Shown one piece after another: positions 25,455 to 33,497 of a stretch of DNA of 64,000 nt. Made by a program: the position numbers and the translations under genes. The DNA lies in contig NZ_AP026708.1 in NCBI RefSeq assembly GCF_026000375.1, forward strand, positions 1,800,501 to 1,864,500, read 5' to 3'. Position 1 is the first letter of the stretch, and each line of letters starts with the position of its first letter. This stretch comes from Pseudodesulfovibrio portus. Its GTDB lineage: Bacteria > Desulfobacterota > Desulfovibrionia > Desulfovibrionales > Desulfovibrionaceae. A model generated the notes under the pieces. That model did no database searches. It was not told the DNA's origin and was given only the letters and a program-made list of their open reading frames with translations.

Positions 25455-26326
25455 TCCCCACCTTCCTTCTTCGCTCCAAGCGCCTTCTTCTCCGCAGCCT
25501 TCACGCGCCGGGCAACCTTTGCCAAATCCTCATCCGGCACGGGCAGTTCCTCGGGCATGGTTCCGCCCAGCTCCTTGATGGTCTGACGAACTTTCTTGCC
25601 GACCTCGAAATGGGTTTGGTTCGCCGCTTGTTTGCCCCGGATGTTCTCACGCCGGAGCTTCTCCTCGGTCTGCGTGGCACGGAACAGGTTGGCGGCGAGT
25701 TCGGTACTGCCCATGTTGTCGAGGATGTTCTGACTCTTTTTCAGCCCCTTGCGTAGATGGATGCCCTTGGCATCTAGGCCGCCATACAACCCCTTGTAGC
25801 CGTGGTTCTGGAAGATGGCGAAATCAAGACCGGATTCGACCCCGGCCTGCTGGGCGGCCTTCACCAGTTGCTTGTTGTGCTCTTTCATCTCCTCCCGCAA
25901 AAACAACCGCTTTTCTTCTTCCTTGAGCTGCTGAAACGACTCGTCATCCGCCAGTTCCTGCCGACGGGTCTGGATGGCAAAATAGGTCTGCCCGTTGGCG
26001 ATGACCGGCTTCGAGGGGTCGGCGTTCTGGACGATCAGGTAACAGGCGTAACGGCTGAGGGCATACGACTCCATGGCCCTCTGCCCCCCCTTGCCCAGGG
26101 CGATCATCTCGTGGACCTCCACGAAATGATCGGACACCGGCTGGCCGCTGTTTTCACAGCTCGTCTTGGCCTTTTCTATGACAGGGAGGAAGTTGCGGTA
26201 TTCCCCGTAGCCAAGCACTTTCGACAACTGGCGGGCAAGCCAGAAATCATCGCCGTTCTCGTCCTGAAGCTTCAATTCCTCAAAGGTCAGGTGGTGCGCC
26301 TTCTCGACGCTCCGCTCCCTGGTCAT
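25451..26326 (-). CDS. dinD: DinD-like DNA damage-inducible protein inside the type I operon
   Basis: 291 residues. Matches the DinD pattern: an N-terminal BRO-like segment with DDFWLARQLSKVLGYGEYRNF, then VSDHFVEVHEMIALGKGGQR, YALSRYACYLIVQNADPSKPV and FAIQTRRQEL, followed by a charged helical domain with FQNHGYKGLYGGL and KGLKKSQNILDNMGSTELAANLF (in part). E. coli DinD is an LexA-controlled inhibitor of RecA function. Here it sits between hsdM and hsdS with overlaps at both ends (one and four bases), so it is made with the methylase. Confidence 0.85.
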   Translation of the reverse strand: MTRERSVEKAHHLTFEELKLQDENGDDFWLARQLSKVLGYGEYRNFLPVIEKAKTSCENSGQPVSDHFVEVHEMIALGKGGQRAMESYALSRYACYLIVQNADPSKPVIANGQTYFAIQTRRQELADDESFQQLKEEEKRLFLREEMKEHNKQLVKAAQQAGVESGLDFAIFQNHGYKGLYGGLDAKGIHLRKGLKKSQNILDNMGSTELAANLFRATQTEEKLRRENIRGKQAANQTHFEVGKKVRQTIKELGGTMPEELPVPDEDLAKVARRVKAAEKKALGAKKEGGE

Positions 26327-27831
26327 TACAGCACTCCCAGATCTTCCAGGTATCCGGCCATTTCCTTGCGGACTTCGGCCAGCTCCTTTTCCAGTTCCTC
26401 GATCTCGCCCTGCACCTTGGCGATGTCCACTTCTTCCTCTTCCTCGAAGGTGTCCACGTAGCGGGGGATGTTCAGGTTGAAATCATTCTCCTTGAGTTCA
26501 TCGAACCCGGCCGCATAGGCATATTTGTCCACGAACTCGCGGGCCTGGTAGGTGTCCACGATCTTGCGGACATCCTCGGGGCGCAACTTGTTCTGGTTCT
26601 TGGCATCGGCGTATTCCCGGCTGGCGTCGATGAACAGGACATCCTTATCGGGCCGGTTGCGTTTAAATACCAGGATGGCCGCCGGGATGCCCGTGCCGAA
26701 GAACAGGTTGGCAGGCAGGCCGATGACGGCATCCAGAAAATTCTCCTCGATGAGCTGCTGCCGGATCTTGCCTTCCGCGCCGCCCCGGAAAAGCACGCCG
26801 TGCGGCACCACCACGCCGACCCGCCCGGATTCCAGGGTGGTGGTCTCGATCATGTGCGAGATGAAGGCGTAATCCGCCTTGGACTTGGGCGGCAGGCCGC
26901 GGTGGAAACGGTTATGGGGGTCGCTCTGGGCCGACTTGTAGCCCCACTTGTCGAGGGAGAAGGGCGGATTGGCCACCACCACCTCGAACTTCATGGTGGT
27001 GTCGTCCTCGATCAGCTTGGGTTCACGCAGGGTGTCGCCCCATTCGACCCTGGCCCGGTCCATGCCGTGCAGAAACATATTCATCTTGGCAAGCGCCCAG
27101 GTCTCGCCGTTGATCTCCTGTCCGTATAGGGAAAAATCCTCGGACGTCCGGCGAACCCGATTGCCGCACTTGATGAGCAACGAGCCCGAACCGCAGGCAG
27201 GATCGCAGATGCGCTCGCCCGGCTGGGGATCAACCAGTTCCGCGATCAGCTCCGAGACCTCCGGCGGCGTGTAGAATTCCCCGGCCTTCTTGCCCGCACC
27301 GGCAGCGAAGTTGGCGATGAGGTATTCATAGGCATTGCCGATGACATCCAGGTTGCCCACCCGCGACGGGCGCAGGTCCAGGCGAGGGTCATTGAGGTCC
27401 TCCAGGAACTTCTTCAGACGGCGGTTACGGTCCTTGGTCTTGCCGAGATTCGCCTCGGAATTGTAATCGATGTTGCGAAAGACTCCCTGCAACTTGGCAC
27501 GGTTCGCATCTTCAATCTTCTCAAAGGTGGTGTTGATGACCTCACCCACATTGGTGGCGTTGCGCTGGTCGAAAAGGTCATAGAAGGTGCACCCCTCCGG
27601 CATGACGAAACGCTCCCTGGCCAGACGGCGTCCGATGCGTTCCTTGTCACCCTTGAACTGCTGGCTCAATTCCTCGTAGCGCTCCCGGTAGACGTCCGAG
27701 AGGTACTTCACGAAAAGCATCGCCAGGATATAATCCTTGTACTGGCTGGCGTTGAGGATGCCCCGGAAGGTGTCGCACGCCTTAAAAAGGATATCGTTGA
27801 TCTCTTTCTGGTTCACTTTGGTGGCGGTCAT
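26326..27831 (-). CDS. hsdM: Type I restriction DNA methylase, M subunit
   Basis: 501 residues, N6-adenine methylase. The N-terminal helical domain begins QKEINDILFKACDTFRG. The SAM-binding region follows AGKKAGEFYTPPEVSELIAE with DPACGSGSLLIKCG, and the catalytic motif is NPPFSLDKWGYKS. The C-terminus has a coiled coil (EIEELEKELAEVRKEMAG) for HsdS contact. It starts at ATG 27831 with a GGAGAA site. It is first of the main operon after a half-size hsdS, and its stop overlaps the dinD start. Confidence 0.95.
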   Translation of the reverse strand: MTATKVNQKEINDILFKACDTFRGILNASQYKDYILAMLFVKYLSDVYRERYEELSQQFKGDKERIGRRLARERFVMPEGCTFYDLFDQRNATNVGEVINTTFEKIEDANRAKLQGVFRNIDYNSEANLGKTKDRNRRLKKFLEDLNDPRLDLRPSRVGNLDVIGNAYEYLIANFAAGAGKKAGEFYTPPEVSELIAELVDPQPGERICDPACGSGSLLIKCGNRVRRTSEDFSLYGQEINGETWALAKMNMFLHGMDRARVEWGDTLREPKLIEDDTTMKFEVVVANPPFSLDKWGYKSAQSDPHNRFHRGLPPKSKADYAFISHMIETTTLESGRVGVVVPHGVLFRGGAEGKIRQQLIEENFLDAVIGLPANLFFGTGIPAAILVFKRNRPDKDVLFIDASREYADAKNQNKLRPEDVRKIVDTYQAREFVDKYAYAAGFDELKENDFNLNIPRYVDTFEEEEEVDIAKVQGEIEELEKELAEVRKEMAGYLEDLGVL

Positions 27832-27841
27832 ATTTTCTCCG

Positions 27842-28462
27842 TTAATTTGTCTCTTGCGATGCGGCGTCCAATATCTCGGACAATAACAATTCCCGTTGCT
27901 CCACGATCCGTTCCGTCAAAATTTTTTCTCGCAAACCACACCGATAAACCTTGGCTATCAGCGCTTGTCTTTCGAGAGACGGCACGGGGACCGAAAGGGC
28001 TTCCAATGTCTTCCGGGTGATGTGAGGCAGGGCCGTCCCGGCCGCACACTGCCCATAATATCGCTGGGCCTGCTTGCCGTTCAGGAACCAGGCCAGATAG
28101 TCCGGGCGAACCAATGTGGGGTTGGCCTTGATAATGAAAAAATGCGGTGCGGCCACGGCTTTCTCGAGCGGCCTGTCGACCAGCGCTCCGAAAAACCGCA
28201 TCCCCCGATTCACGAAAAGGATATCCCCTTGCTCCAGAAAAGTAGGGCGGCGGCGCCCAGTCGGCACGACCTTGGGCAACCGATTCTCGTTTACCCCCAG
28301 AACAGGGTCCACATTCTTAAGCTGGACCACGGATATCGTGCCTTCCGGATCGTGTTCAATCCTGCCCCGAAACGGATGCCCGGCGAACAATTTCGCCACG
28401 CGCTTCAAGGGGGCTGATTGACATTTTGAATGCACCAAGCTTTTTGTTTTTTTTCGAATCAT
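27842..28462 (-). CDS. Half-size HsdS-like specificity protein with one target domain
   Basis: 206 residues from ATG 28462; the frame is open further upstream but the added part has no family signal. It matches one target-recognition domain of HsdS: PLKRVAKLFAGHPFRG start, VVQLKNVDP, FLEQGDILFVNRG, VRPDYLAWFLNG, GTALPHITRKTLEALSVPVPS and a terminal conserved helix LIAKVYRCGLREKILTERIVEQREL (in part). Half-HsdS proteins can dimerise or may be remnants. The position 10 bases before hsdM suggests it is expressed with it, giving the operon a second specificity or a control subunit. Confidence 0.7.
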   Translation of the reverse strand: MIRKKTKSLVHSKCQSAPLKRVAKLFAGHPFRGRIEHDPEGTISVVQLKNVDPVLGVNENRLPKVVPTGRRRPTFLEQGDILFVNRGMRFFGALVDRPLEKAVAAPHFFIIKANPTLVRPDYLAWFLNGKQAQRYYGQCAAGTALPHITRKTLEALSVPVPSLERQALIAKVYRCGLREKILTERIVEQRELLLSEILDAASQETN

Positions 28463-28809
28463 GTGTTTCGATATAAGCAAGCGGGATCGATTCGTCAAGT
28501 GCAGTTTGCGTTTTGATGCAAAAAATATTTCGGATACACTTTGGGGTACTGATCGCCGCCCCCATATCCCAGTTTGAAGCGTTAACCTATTGGCCGTTTC
28601 GCCGCGCAACAGCACTGGGGCTCCCAACATCTCTGGACTTGTTTTCCACCCCAGAAATATTTCTAACCTCTTGCCGCCCCCTCCCTCGTGAACGACCTTT
28701 TCACTTGGGCAACGCTCTTTCCATTTTCAACTTGCACAGTCGCAAAAACTAACATATATATTAGTCAAAACGATTTAAGCTAATATTCATGTTAGCAAGC
28801 GAGGTGCGC
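28463..28809. other. Divergent control region between half-hsdS and hipBA
   Basis: 346 bases, AT-rich, with no gene. The right end holds the two HipB-type operators. The left part must hold the promoter of the type I operon; no certain -35/-10 pair can be named. Confidence 0.6.
28749..28795 (+). promoter_or_regulatory. Two HipB-type operators
   Basis: CTAA-N8-TTAG occurs at 28749-28764 and 28780-28795, 31 bases centre to centre (three helical turns). Known HipB operators are also short arms separated by eight bases, though with other arm sequence. The second covers an upstream ATG at 28789, which favours the start at 28810. Confidence 0.7.
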
Positions 28810-29151
28810 ATGGGAAATACATCGCTCGCAAGCAAGGCGTTGTCCCCCGATGCTGCGGAGACGCTGAAACAGCTGGGTGCGAACATCAAGGAAGCACGTG
28901 TGCGCCGAGGGATGACGCAGGTCGAGCTGGCCACGCGGGCATCGACCAGTCATGCCGCCCTGGGGCGGCTGGAACGCGGCGAGCCGTCGGTGGGCATCGG
29001 CATCCTGGTGCAGGTCCTAGACGTGCTGGGGCTGGCCGCAGGGCTTGGCCAAGTGGCCAATCCGGACATGGACGACGTCGGGAAGTCTCTCCAACAGTTG
29101 AAAAGCCCAAAGCGAGTCCGCACCAAGAAGCGTGACGACCTTGATTTCTAG
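28810..29151 (+). CDS. hipB: HipB-like antitoxin (XRE family)
   Basis: 113 residues from ATG 28810, behind GAGGTG; an ATG at 28789 is covered by an operator. Residues 25-75 form the XRE domain (LGANIKEARVRRGMTQVELA, STSHAALGRLERGEPSVGIG; in parts), followed by a short basic tail with KRVRTKKRDD. HipB binds and neutralises the HipA kinase and represses the operon with it. The hipA ATG follows the stop by eight bases with TAGGAGG between. Confidence 0.85.
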   Translation: MGNTSLASKALSPDAAETLKQLGANIKEARVRRGMTQVELATRASTSHAALGRLERGEPSVGIGILVQVLDVLGLAAGLGQVANPDMDDVGKSLQQLKSPKRVRTKKRDDLDF

Positions 29152-29159
29152 GAGGCCGC

Positions 29160-30410
29160 ATGCCCACGGACAAAACCTACGTCTATATCCATCTTGGCGG
29201 CGAATTCGTCCCGGCGGGACTGCTGACCATGCACCAGGACGGCCGGGAGGTGGTCTCCGCCTTCGCCTATGGTCGGCGTTACCTGGAACGAAGGGATGCC
29301 GCACCCGTTGATCCGCTCCAACTGCCGCTGGGACAGGCCGAATATCATGCAGGGGGCGTGTTCCGGGCCTTTCAGGACGCCAGCCCGGACGGATGGGGCC
29401 GCCACTTGCTGGATCGGGCTGCGGAACGGGACGGGCTCGTCCCCTCGGAATTCGACTACCTGACCGTCCTGAACCAGGAAGACCGCATCGGCGCGCTCGC
29501 CTTCGGCCCGGATCTGAATGGCCCGCGCCCGGCGACCCCTGTCTGGCGACCCGAGGAAATCCCCGGCGACCGCCTTAACCTGGCCTCCATGCTCCGGGAC
29601 GCGGATGCGGTCCTCAACCACGAGGCCCTGCCCGCCGACCAACGGCGCTTTCTGATTCGCGGCTCGTCCGTGGGCGGCGCACAGCCCAAGGCGGCCGTGG
29701 AGTACGAGGGCAGGTCCTGGATCGCCAAGTTTTCGCGGGAGCTGGAAGAGTGGCCGACCTGCCGCATCGAGTTGGCGGCCATGCGGCTGGCCGCGAAATG
29801 CCGTATCCGTGTTCCCGAATGCCGGGTGGTGGACGTGGGCGGACGGGACGTATTCCTGGCCGCTCGGTTCGACCGGGGCGGGAACCCGCCCATGCGTCAC
29901 CACTTCCTGTCGGCCATGACGCTCACCGGGGCCGACGACATGACGGACGGGACCTACGGCGACATCGCCTTGGCCCTGCGCCGTTTCGGAATGGCGGGCC
30001 ACCTCAAGGCCGACCTTGAAGAGCTGTTCCGCCGCATGGTCTTCAACATCCTGTGCAACAACTGGGACGACCACCTCAAGAACCACGGCTTCCTCTACGA
30101 CACCGCAAGCGGCAAATGGCGGCTCTCACCCGCCTACGACATCGTGCCGCAACCCCAGCGCGACGGCGACGACGCCAGCCGCCTGACCCTGGGCATCGGC
30201 AAACAGGGCCGGGTTGCTACGCTCGACAACGCGTTGTCACGGTGTGCTGATTTCGATCTCGATTTGCCCAAGGCCCGGGAAATCGCCCTGGGCATGGCCG
30301 CATTGGTGCGCGAAAACTGGCAGGGAGAGAATGAGATGGCAGGTGTGCCGGAAGCGAAAATCCGGCTGATCGAGGAGGCGTACCGGGTTGCCCTTTTGGA
30401 AGGGGGATAA
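29160..30410 (+). CDS. hipA: HipA-like serine/threonine kinase toxin
   Basis: 416 residues. The N-terminal subdomain has the usual AYGRRYLERRDA and GVFRAFQDASPDGWGRHLLD. The kinase features are the Gly-rich IRGSSVGGAQPKA, the ATP-lysine segment SWIAKFSRELE, the catalytic loop NILCNNWDDHLKNHGF and the metal site LSPAYDIVPQ. HipA kinases phosphorylate tRNA synthetases or other targets and arrest growth. All catalytic residues are present, so it is probably active. It is GC-rich compared with the cargo genes nearby, and forms a two-gene operon with hipB inside the island. Confidence 0.9.
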   Translation: MPTDKTYVYIHLGGEFVPAGLLTMHQDGREVVSAFAYGRRYLERRDAAPVDPLQLPLGQAEYHAGGVFRAFQDASPDGWGRHLLDRAAERDGLVPSEFDYLTVLNQEDRIGALAFGPDLNGPRPATPVWRPEEIPGDRLNLASMLRDADAVLNHEALPADQRRFLIRGSSVGGAQPKAAVEYEGRSWIAKFSRELEEWPTCRIELAAMRLAAKCRIRVPECRVVDVGGRDVFLAARFDRGGNPPMRHHFLSAMTLTGADDMTDGTYGDIALALRRFGMAGHLKADLEELFRRMVFNILCNNWDDHLKNHGFLYDTASGKWRLSPAYDIVPQPQRDGDDASRLTLGIGKQGRVATLDNALSRCADFDLDLPKAREIALGMAALVRENWQGENEMAGVPEAKIRLIEEAYRVALLEGG

Positions 30411-30515
30411 TTCAGCCCTTCGCTTTTCTCGAACCAACAACATGATCACGCCATTCCTCGGGGACTCAAGCGCCTCGCACGTGAACAAGTCGTTCCCGTC
30501 TCGGTCCGGGCAAAA

Positions 30516-31232
30516 TCAATTTGAATACTTGATGCTGTAATCGTTCAGCATCCTGGCAAGCCGGGGAAAGTTCTCTTTTTTCCATTCCATGCACAAAAAG
30601 TATTTCCCCAAGGCGTCCTTATAATAACGCCGCCGTCCGTTGGCATCAAAAACTTTGAGGGGATCTGTCGTCAAAACCGGATGCCCCAAGCCCAATACTT
30701 TTCGACAAAAGACATGGTCCTGTAAAAGACCAATATCCTTTGGTGAAAGTTTTTGAACCAACACACCCATGACACGAAACAAATACTCTTTACTTGTTTC
30801 ATTGCACAAAGCAGTTGGCAACCTTATTCCCTTTATCTCAACATAAGGATCTATTCTGCTTTTCCTGTAAATAGCGTGATTGACCTTGGAAACGGTTTCT
30901 TCATCTTCATTATCATACTTCCCATGGCATTCTTTACACAAAAATGCACATGTTTCTGATATCGGATAATGTGACACCTCTATCAGATGAACCGTTTCTT
31001 CGATTTCTATAGAATATTCGGAACCAACTTTTTCAGAACGCTCCAAACATTCTTTTATGATATCATTTCTTTTTCTGGTCATTAGATGAGCGGATTGCAA
31101 CGATCTTCTTTTCCCGCAACAATCACAAACGGCATTTTTCTTATATGGCCGGGTAGTTTCCTTGATATTATTGCGTACCTTGGGACCCAAGAAACACACG
31201 AAGTCGTCATGAGAAATGGTGCAGGTGGCCAT
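30516..31232 (-). CDS. HNH-type zinc protein at the island edge
   Basis: 238 residues. CDCCGKRRSLQSAHL near residue 35 and CAFLCKECHGKYD near residue 95 give CxxC...H...CxxCH, the layout of HNH/McrA-type nuclease domains; an asparagine-rich ARMLNDYSIKY ends the protein. The middle is insert-rich and the C-terminal half is unknown. It could be a small endonuclease of the island or an inactive relative. It is clearly AT-rich against its surroundings, a mark of recent transfer. Confidence 0.6.
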   Translation of the reverse strand: MATCTISHDDFVCFLGPKVRNNIKETTRPYKKNAVCDCCGKRRSLQSAHLMTRKRNDIIKECLERSEKVGSEYSIEIEETVHLIEVSHYPISETCAFLCKECHGKYDNEDEETVSKVNHAIYRKSRIDPYVEIKGIRLPTALCNETSKEYLFRVMGVLVQKLSPKDIGLLQDHVFCRKVLGLGHPVLTTDPLKVFDANGRRRYYKDALGKYFLCMEWKKENFPRLARMLNDYSIKYSN

Positions 31233-31338
31233 GTTAACCTCTTTTCTTTTATATTACAATAGCATAAAGAACAAGTGTTGTCAACAAATATTTGAAAGTC
31301 GATGGCCACGGCTGAGATTGCCGGGGAGACCCATTTCC

Positions 31339-31352
31339 ACGTGGCTCGTCCG
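31339..31352 (+). repeat. Island inner direct repeat, right copy
   Basis: ACGTGGCTCGTCCG, identical to 11869-11882 and in the same orientation. It lies 100 bases inside the right att core. Confidence 0.55.
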
Positions 31353-31451
31353 TGGCTCCATACGTGTCGAACGTGTTTTTCGTGGCGTTGGTGGCATTTG
31401 CAACTGGCTGAAATCACGTAGGTAAGCGGCCTTCCGTGGTTTTCATTATAC

Positions 31452-31473
31452 CCTCTCACGCCAGCAACAGGGG
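31452..31473 (+). repeat. Right attachment core (decayed tRNA-Glu 3' copy)
   Basis: CCTCTCACGCC-A-GCAACAGGGG differs by one base from the tRNA-Glu segment. The following 50 bases still resemble the tRNA end and its terminator (GGACACCAAGA, CAACGGGCTAC) but with many changes, so no functional tRNA is restored here. Confidence 0.75.
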
Positions 31474-31510
31474 AACACCTCCCTATTTTGATGGACACCA
31501 AGAAAGAACA

Positions 31511-31542
31511 ACGGGCTACATCGAAAGATGTAGCCCGTTTTG
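31511..31542 (+). terminator. Hairpin terminator at the right island junction
   Basis: ACGGGCTACATC-GAAA-GATGTAGCCCGT, a 12-bp stem, then TTTTG. It mirrors the tRNA terminator at 11831 in place and partly in sequence, and may be the old chromosomal counterpart. It faces the end of the TRAP operon. Confidence 0.6.
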
Positions 31543-31590
31543 TATTCCCCCCCCTTTTTTTTTCGCCAGCTCTTCAGACCGGCCAGGGGG

Positions 31591-32124
31591 TTATCCCTTT
31601 GTGGTCGCAAGGGTCATGATCTTTTTCACCTCGCGCAGCAGGGTGCGCATGGAATAGAGGACCATGATGCCGCCCGAGATGGGCATGCAGATGTACAGGC
31701 ATTTCCGGGGGATGTTGAAGACCGGGGTCCAGTCCTGGGCCATGGCCGTCAAGCGGAAGCTCTGGTAGAAGAAGACCGCGATGAAGCCCAGTGAAAGCAC
31801 CTCCACCAGGATGGACAGCAGGTGGCCGCGCAGGGTTCCTTCGAGCTTGTCGCTGACCCATTTGAGCTTGAAGTGGTCCTCCCGCGCCCACAGGGCGGCC
31901 GCGCCGAAGAAGACCATCCAGGCAAAGGCCCATTCCACGACCTCGTCGAACCAGAAAAAGGCGGCCACGGGCACGTAGCGCACGAACACGTTGCCGGACA
32001 GCAGCAGGAAGAGCAGCGCGAAGCTGGCGACGCAGATGGTGCGCAGGGCGGAGATCAGGATGCGGTCCACCACGGCGAACCGCCCGCCTTCGGGGTCCTT
32101 GGGTAATATGCACTGTGATTCCAT
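31591..32124 (-). CDS. dctQ: TRAP transporter small permease (DctQ)
   Basis: 177 residues from ATG 32124, two bases after the dctM stop; the open frame upstream lies within dctM. Four hydrophobic segments and the FFWFDEVVEWAFAWMVFFGAA motif (in part) are typical of DctQ, the small membrane subunit that links to DctM. It is last in the operon, after the large permease, whereas P-Q-M is the more usual order. Confidence 0.88.
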   Translation of the reverse strand: MESQCILPKDPEGGRFAVVDRILISALRTICVASFALLFLLLSGNVFVRYVPVAAFFWFDEVVEWAFAWMVFFGAAALWAREDHFKLKWVSDKLEGTLRGHLLSILVEVLSLGFIAVFFYQSFRLTAMAQDWTPVFNIPRKCLYICMPISGGIMVLYSMRTLLREVKKIMTLATTKG

Positions 32125-32126
32125 GA

Positions 32127-33413
32127 CTACTGCCCCATGATCAGGTTGGGAAGCCACAGGGAAATCTGCGGCACAAAGGCCACGGCCAGGAGCACGAGGA
32201 AGATGCCCGTCAGGTAGGGCCACATCTCACGCGACAGCTCGCCGATGGACAGCTTGGTTATGCTCGACACCGCATACAGGCACATGCCCACAGGCGGGGT
32301 CAGCAGGCCGATCATGGACGCGAGCGTCATGACCACGCCGAACTGGACCGGGTCGATGGCATAGTGGACGATGATCTTCTGGAAGATGGGGATGGTGATG
32401 AGCAGGACGGCGATCCCCTCCAGGAAGCAGCCGAACAGAAGCAGGATGAAAATGATGATCAGCATCACGATGGAACCGTGGGCCGAGAGCGAGGCCATGC
32501 CGTCGATGACCTGGACCGGGATGCGGTTCAATATCAGCAGCCAGCCGAAGAACCCGGCAGAGGCGATGATGAACATGATCCGGATGGTGTGGGTCAGGGT
32601 GTCCCAGAAAATGTTCGGCAGGTCCCTGAACCGGATGGAACGATAGACCACCAGGCCGAGGAAGAGCGCGTACACGCAGGCCACCACCGAGGCCTCGGTG
32701 GGCGTGAACTGCCCGCTCAGAATACCGCCCACGATGAGCGTCGGGGTCAGCAGCGGCAGGGCCGCTCCCTTGCCGCTCTCCCATATTTCCCTGAAGGCGG
32801 CCCGCTTGTCGCGCGGGTACCTGCGGTGTTTGGAGACGAAATACACGGCCACCATGAGCGCCAGCCCCATGAGCGCGCCGGGAATCACGCCCGCCAGGAA
32901 AAGCCTGCCCACGGACACCTCGGTCAGGTAGCCGTAGATGACCAGCGGGATGGAAGGCGGAATGACCGGGCCGATGGTGGACGAGGCGGCGGTGATGGCC
33001 GCCGAGAACTTCCACTCGTACCCGTTGTCCTTCATGGCCTTCATCTCGATCATGCCCAGACCGGCGGCGTCGGCCACGGCGGCCCCGGACATGCCGGAAA
33101 AGATCATGCTGGCTATGACGTTGACCTGGCCCAGGCCTCCCCAGATGTGCCCCACCAGGGCGCGGGCGAAACGGAATATCCGCTCCGTGATCCCGCCGGT
33201 GTTCATCAGGTTGCCCGCCAGAATGAAGAACGGGATGGCCAGCAGCGTGAACGACGTGGTGGACGCGTACATGCGCTGGGCAACCATGGTCAGGATATCG
33301 GCCTGGCCCATGGAGATGAAGGTGAACACGGCGGTCAGGCCCATGGCCACGGCCACCGGCACCCCCAGGAGAATCAGCCCGATAAGCACGCAAAAAATCA
33401 ACAGCGTTGTCAT
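32127..33413 (-). CDS. dctM: TRAP transporter large permease (DctM)
   Basis: 428 residues, about 12 membrane segments. Family motifs include VPVAVAMGLTAVF near the start, FILAGNLMNTGGITERIF, GAAVADAAGLGMIEMKAM, and the late LTPPVGMCLYAVSSI. DctM is the sodium-coupled elevator subunit. It lies 84 bases after dctP, with a hairpin in the gap that would allow more DctP than permease to be made. Confidence 0.93.
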   Translation of the reverse strand: MTTLLIFCVLIGLILLGVPVAVAMGLTAVFTFISMGQADILTMVAQRMYASTTSFTLLAIPFFILAGNLMNTGGITERIFRFARALVGHIWGGLGQVNVIASMIFSGMSGAAVADAAGLGMIEMKAMKDNGYEWKFSAAITAASSTIGPVIPPSIPLVIYGYLTEVSVGRLFLAGVIPGALMGLALMVAVYFVSKHRRYPRDKRAAFREIWESGKGAALPLLTPTLIVGGILSGQFTPTEASVVACVYALFLGLVVYRSIRFRDLPNIFWDTLTHTIRIMFIIASAGFFGWLLILNRIPVQVIDGMASLSAHGSIVMLIIIFILLLFGCFLEGIAVLLITIPIFQKIIVHYAIDPVQFGVVMTLASMIGLLTPPVGMCLYAVSSITKLSIGELSREMWPYLTGIFLVLLAVAFVPQISLWLPNLIMGQ

Positions 33414-33439
33414 CGATATCCCTTTGTCACCCCATAAGG

Positions 33440-33479
33440 GGGCGCGCCCACCCCGTTACGGCAAAGGGTGGACGCGCCC
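33440..33479 (-). promoter_or_regulatory. Hairpin between dctP and dctM
   Basis: GGGCGCG-C-CCACCC pairs with GGGTGG-A-CGCGCCC around 12 bases: 13 pairs with one mismatch. No T tract follows, so it probably stabilises the dctP message rather than ending transcription fully. Confidence 0.55.
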
Positions 33480-33497
33480 GGCGAATAGAGGGAGAGG

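Larger units (their letters stand above)
31233..31590. other. Right end of the island
   Basis: 358 bases without a gene: the upstream region of the HNH gene, the right inner repeat (31339-31352), the right att core (31452-31473), a hairpin at 31511-31538, and poly-C/poly-T before the TRAP operon end. Confidence 0.7.

Noticed and set aside
11746..31542. Island as a prophage
   Set aside because: No capsid, terminase, portal, tail or lysis genes; only recombination, restriction and toxin-antitoxin functions.
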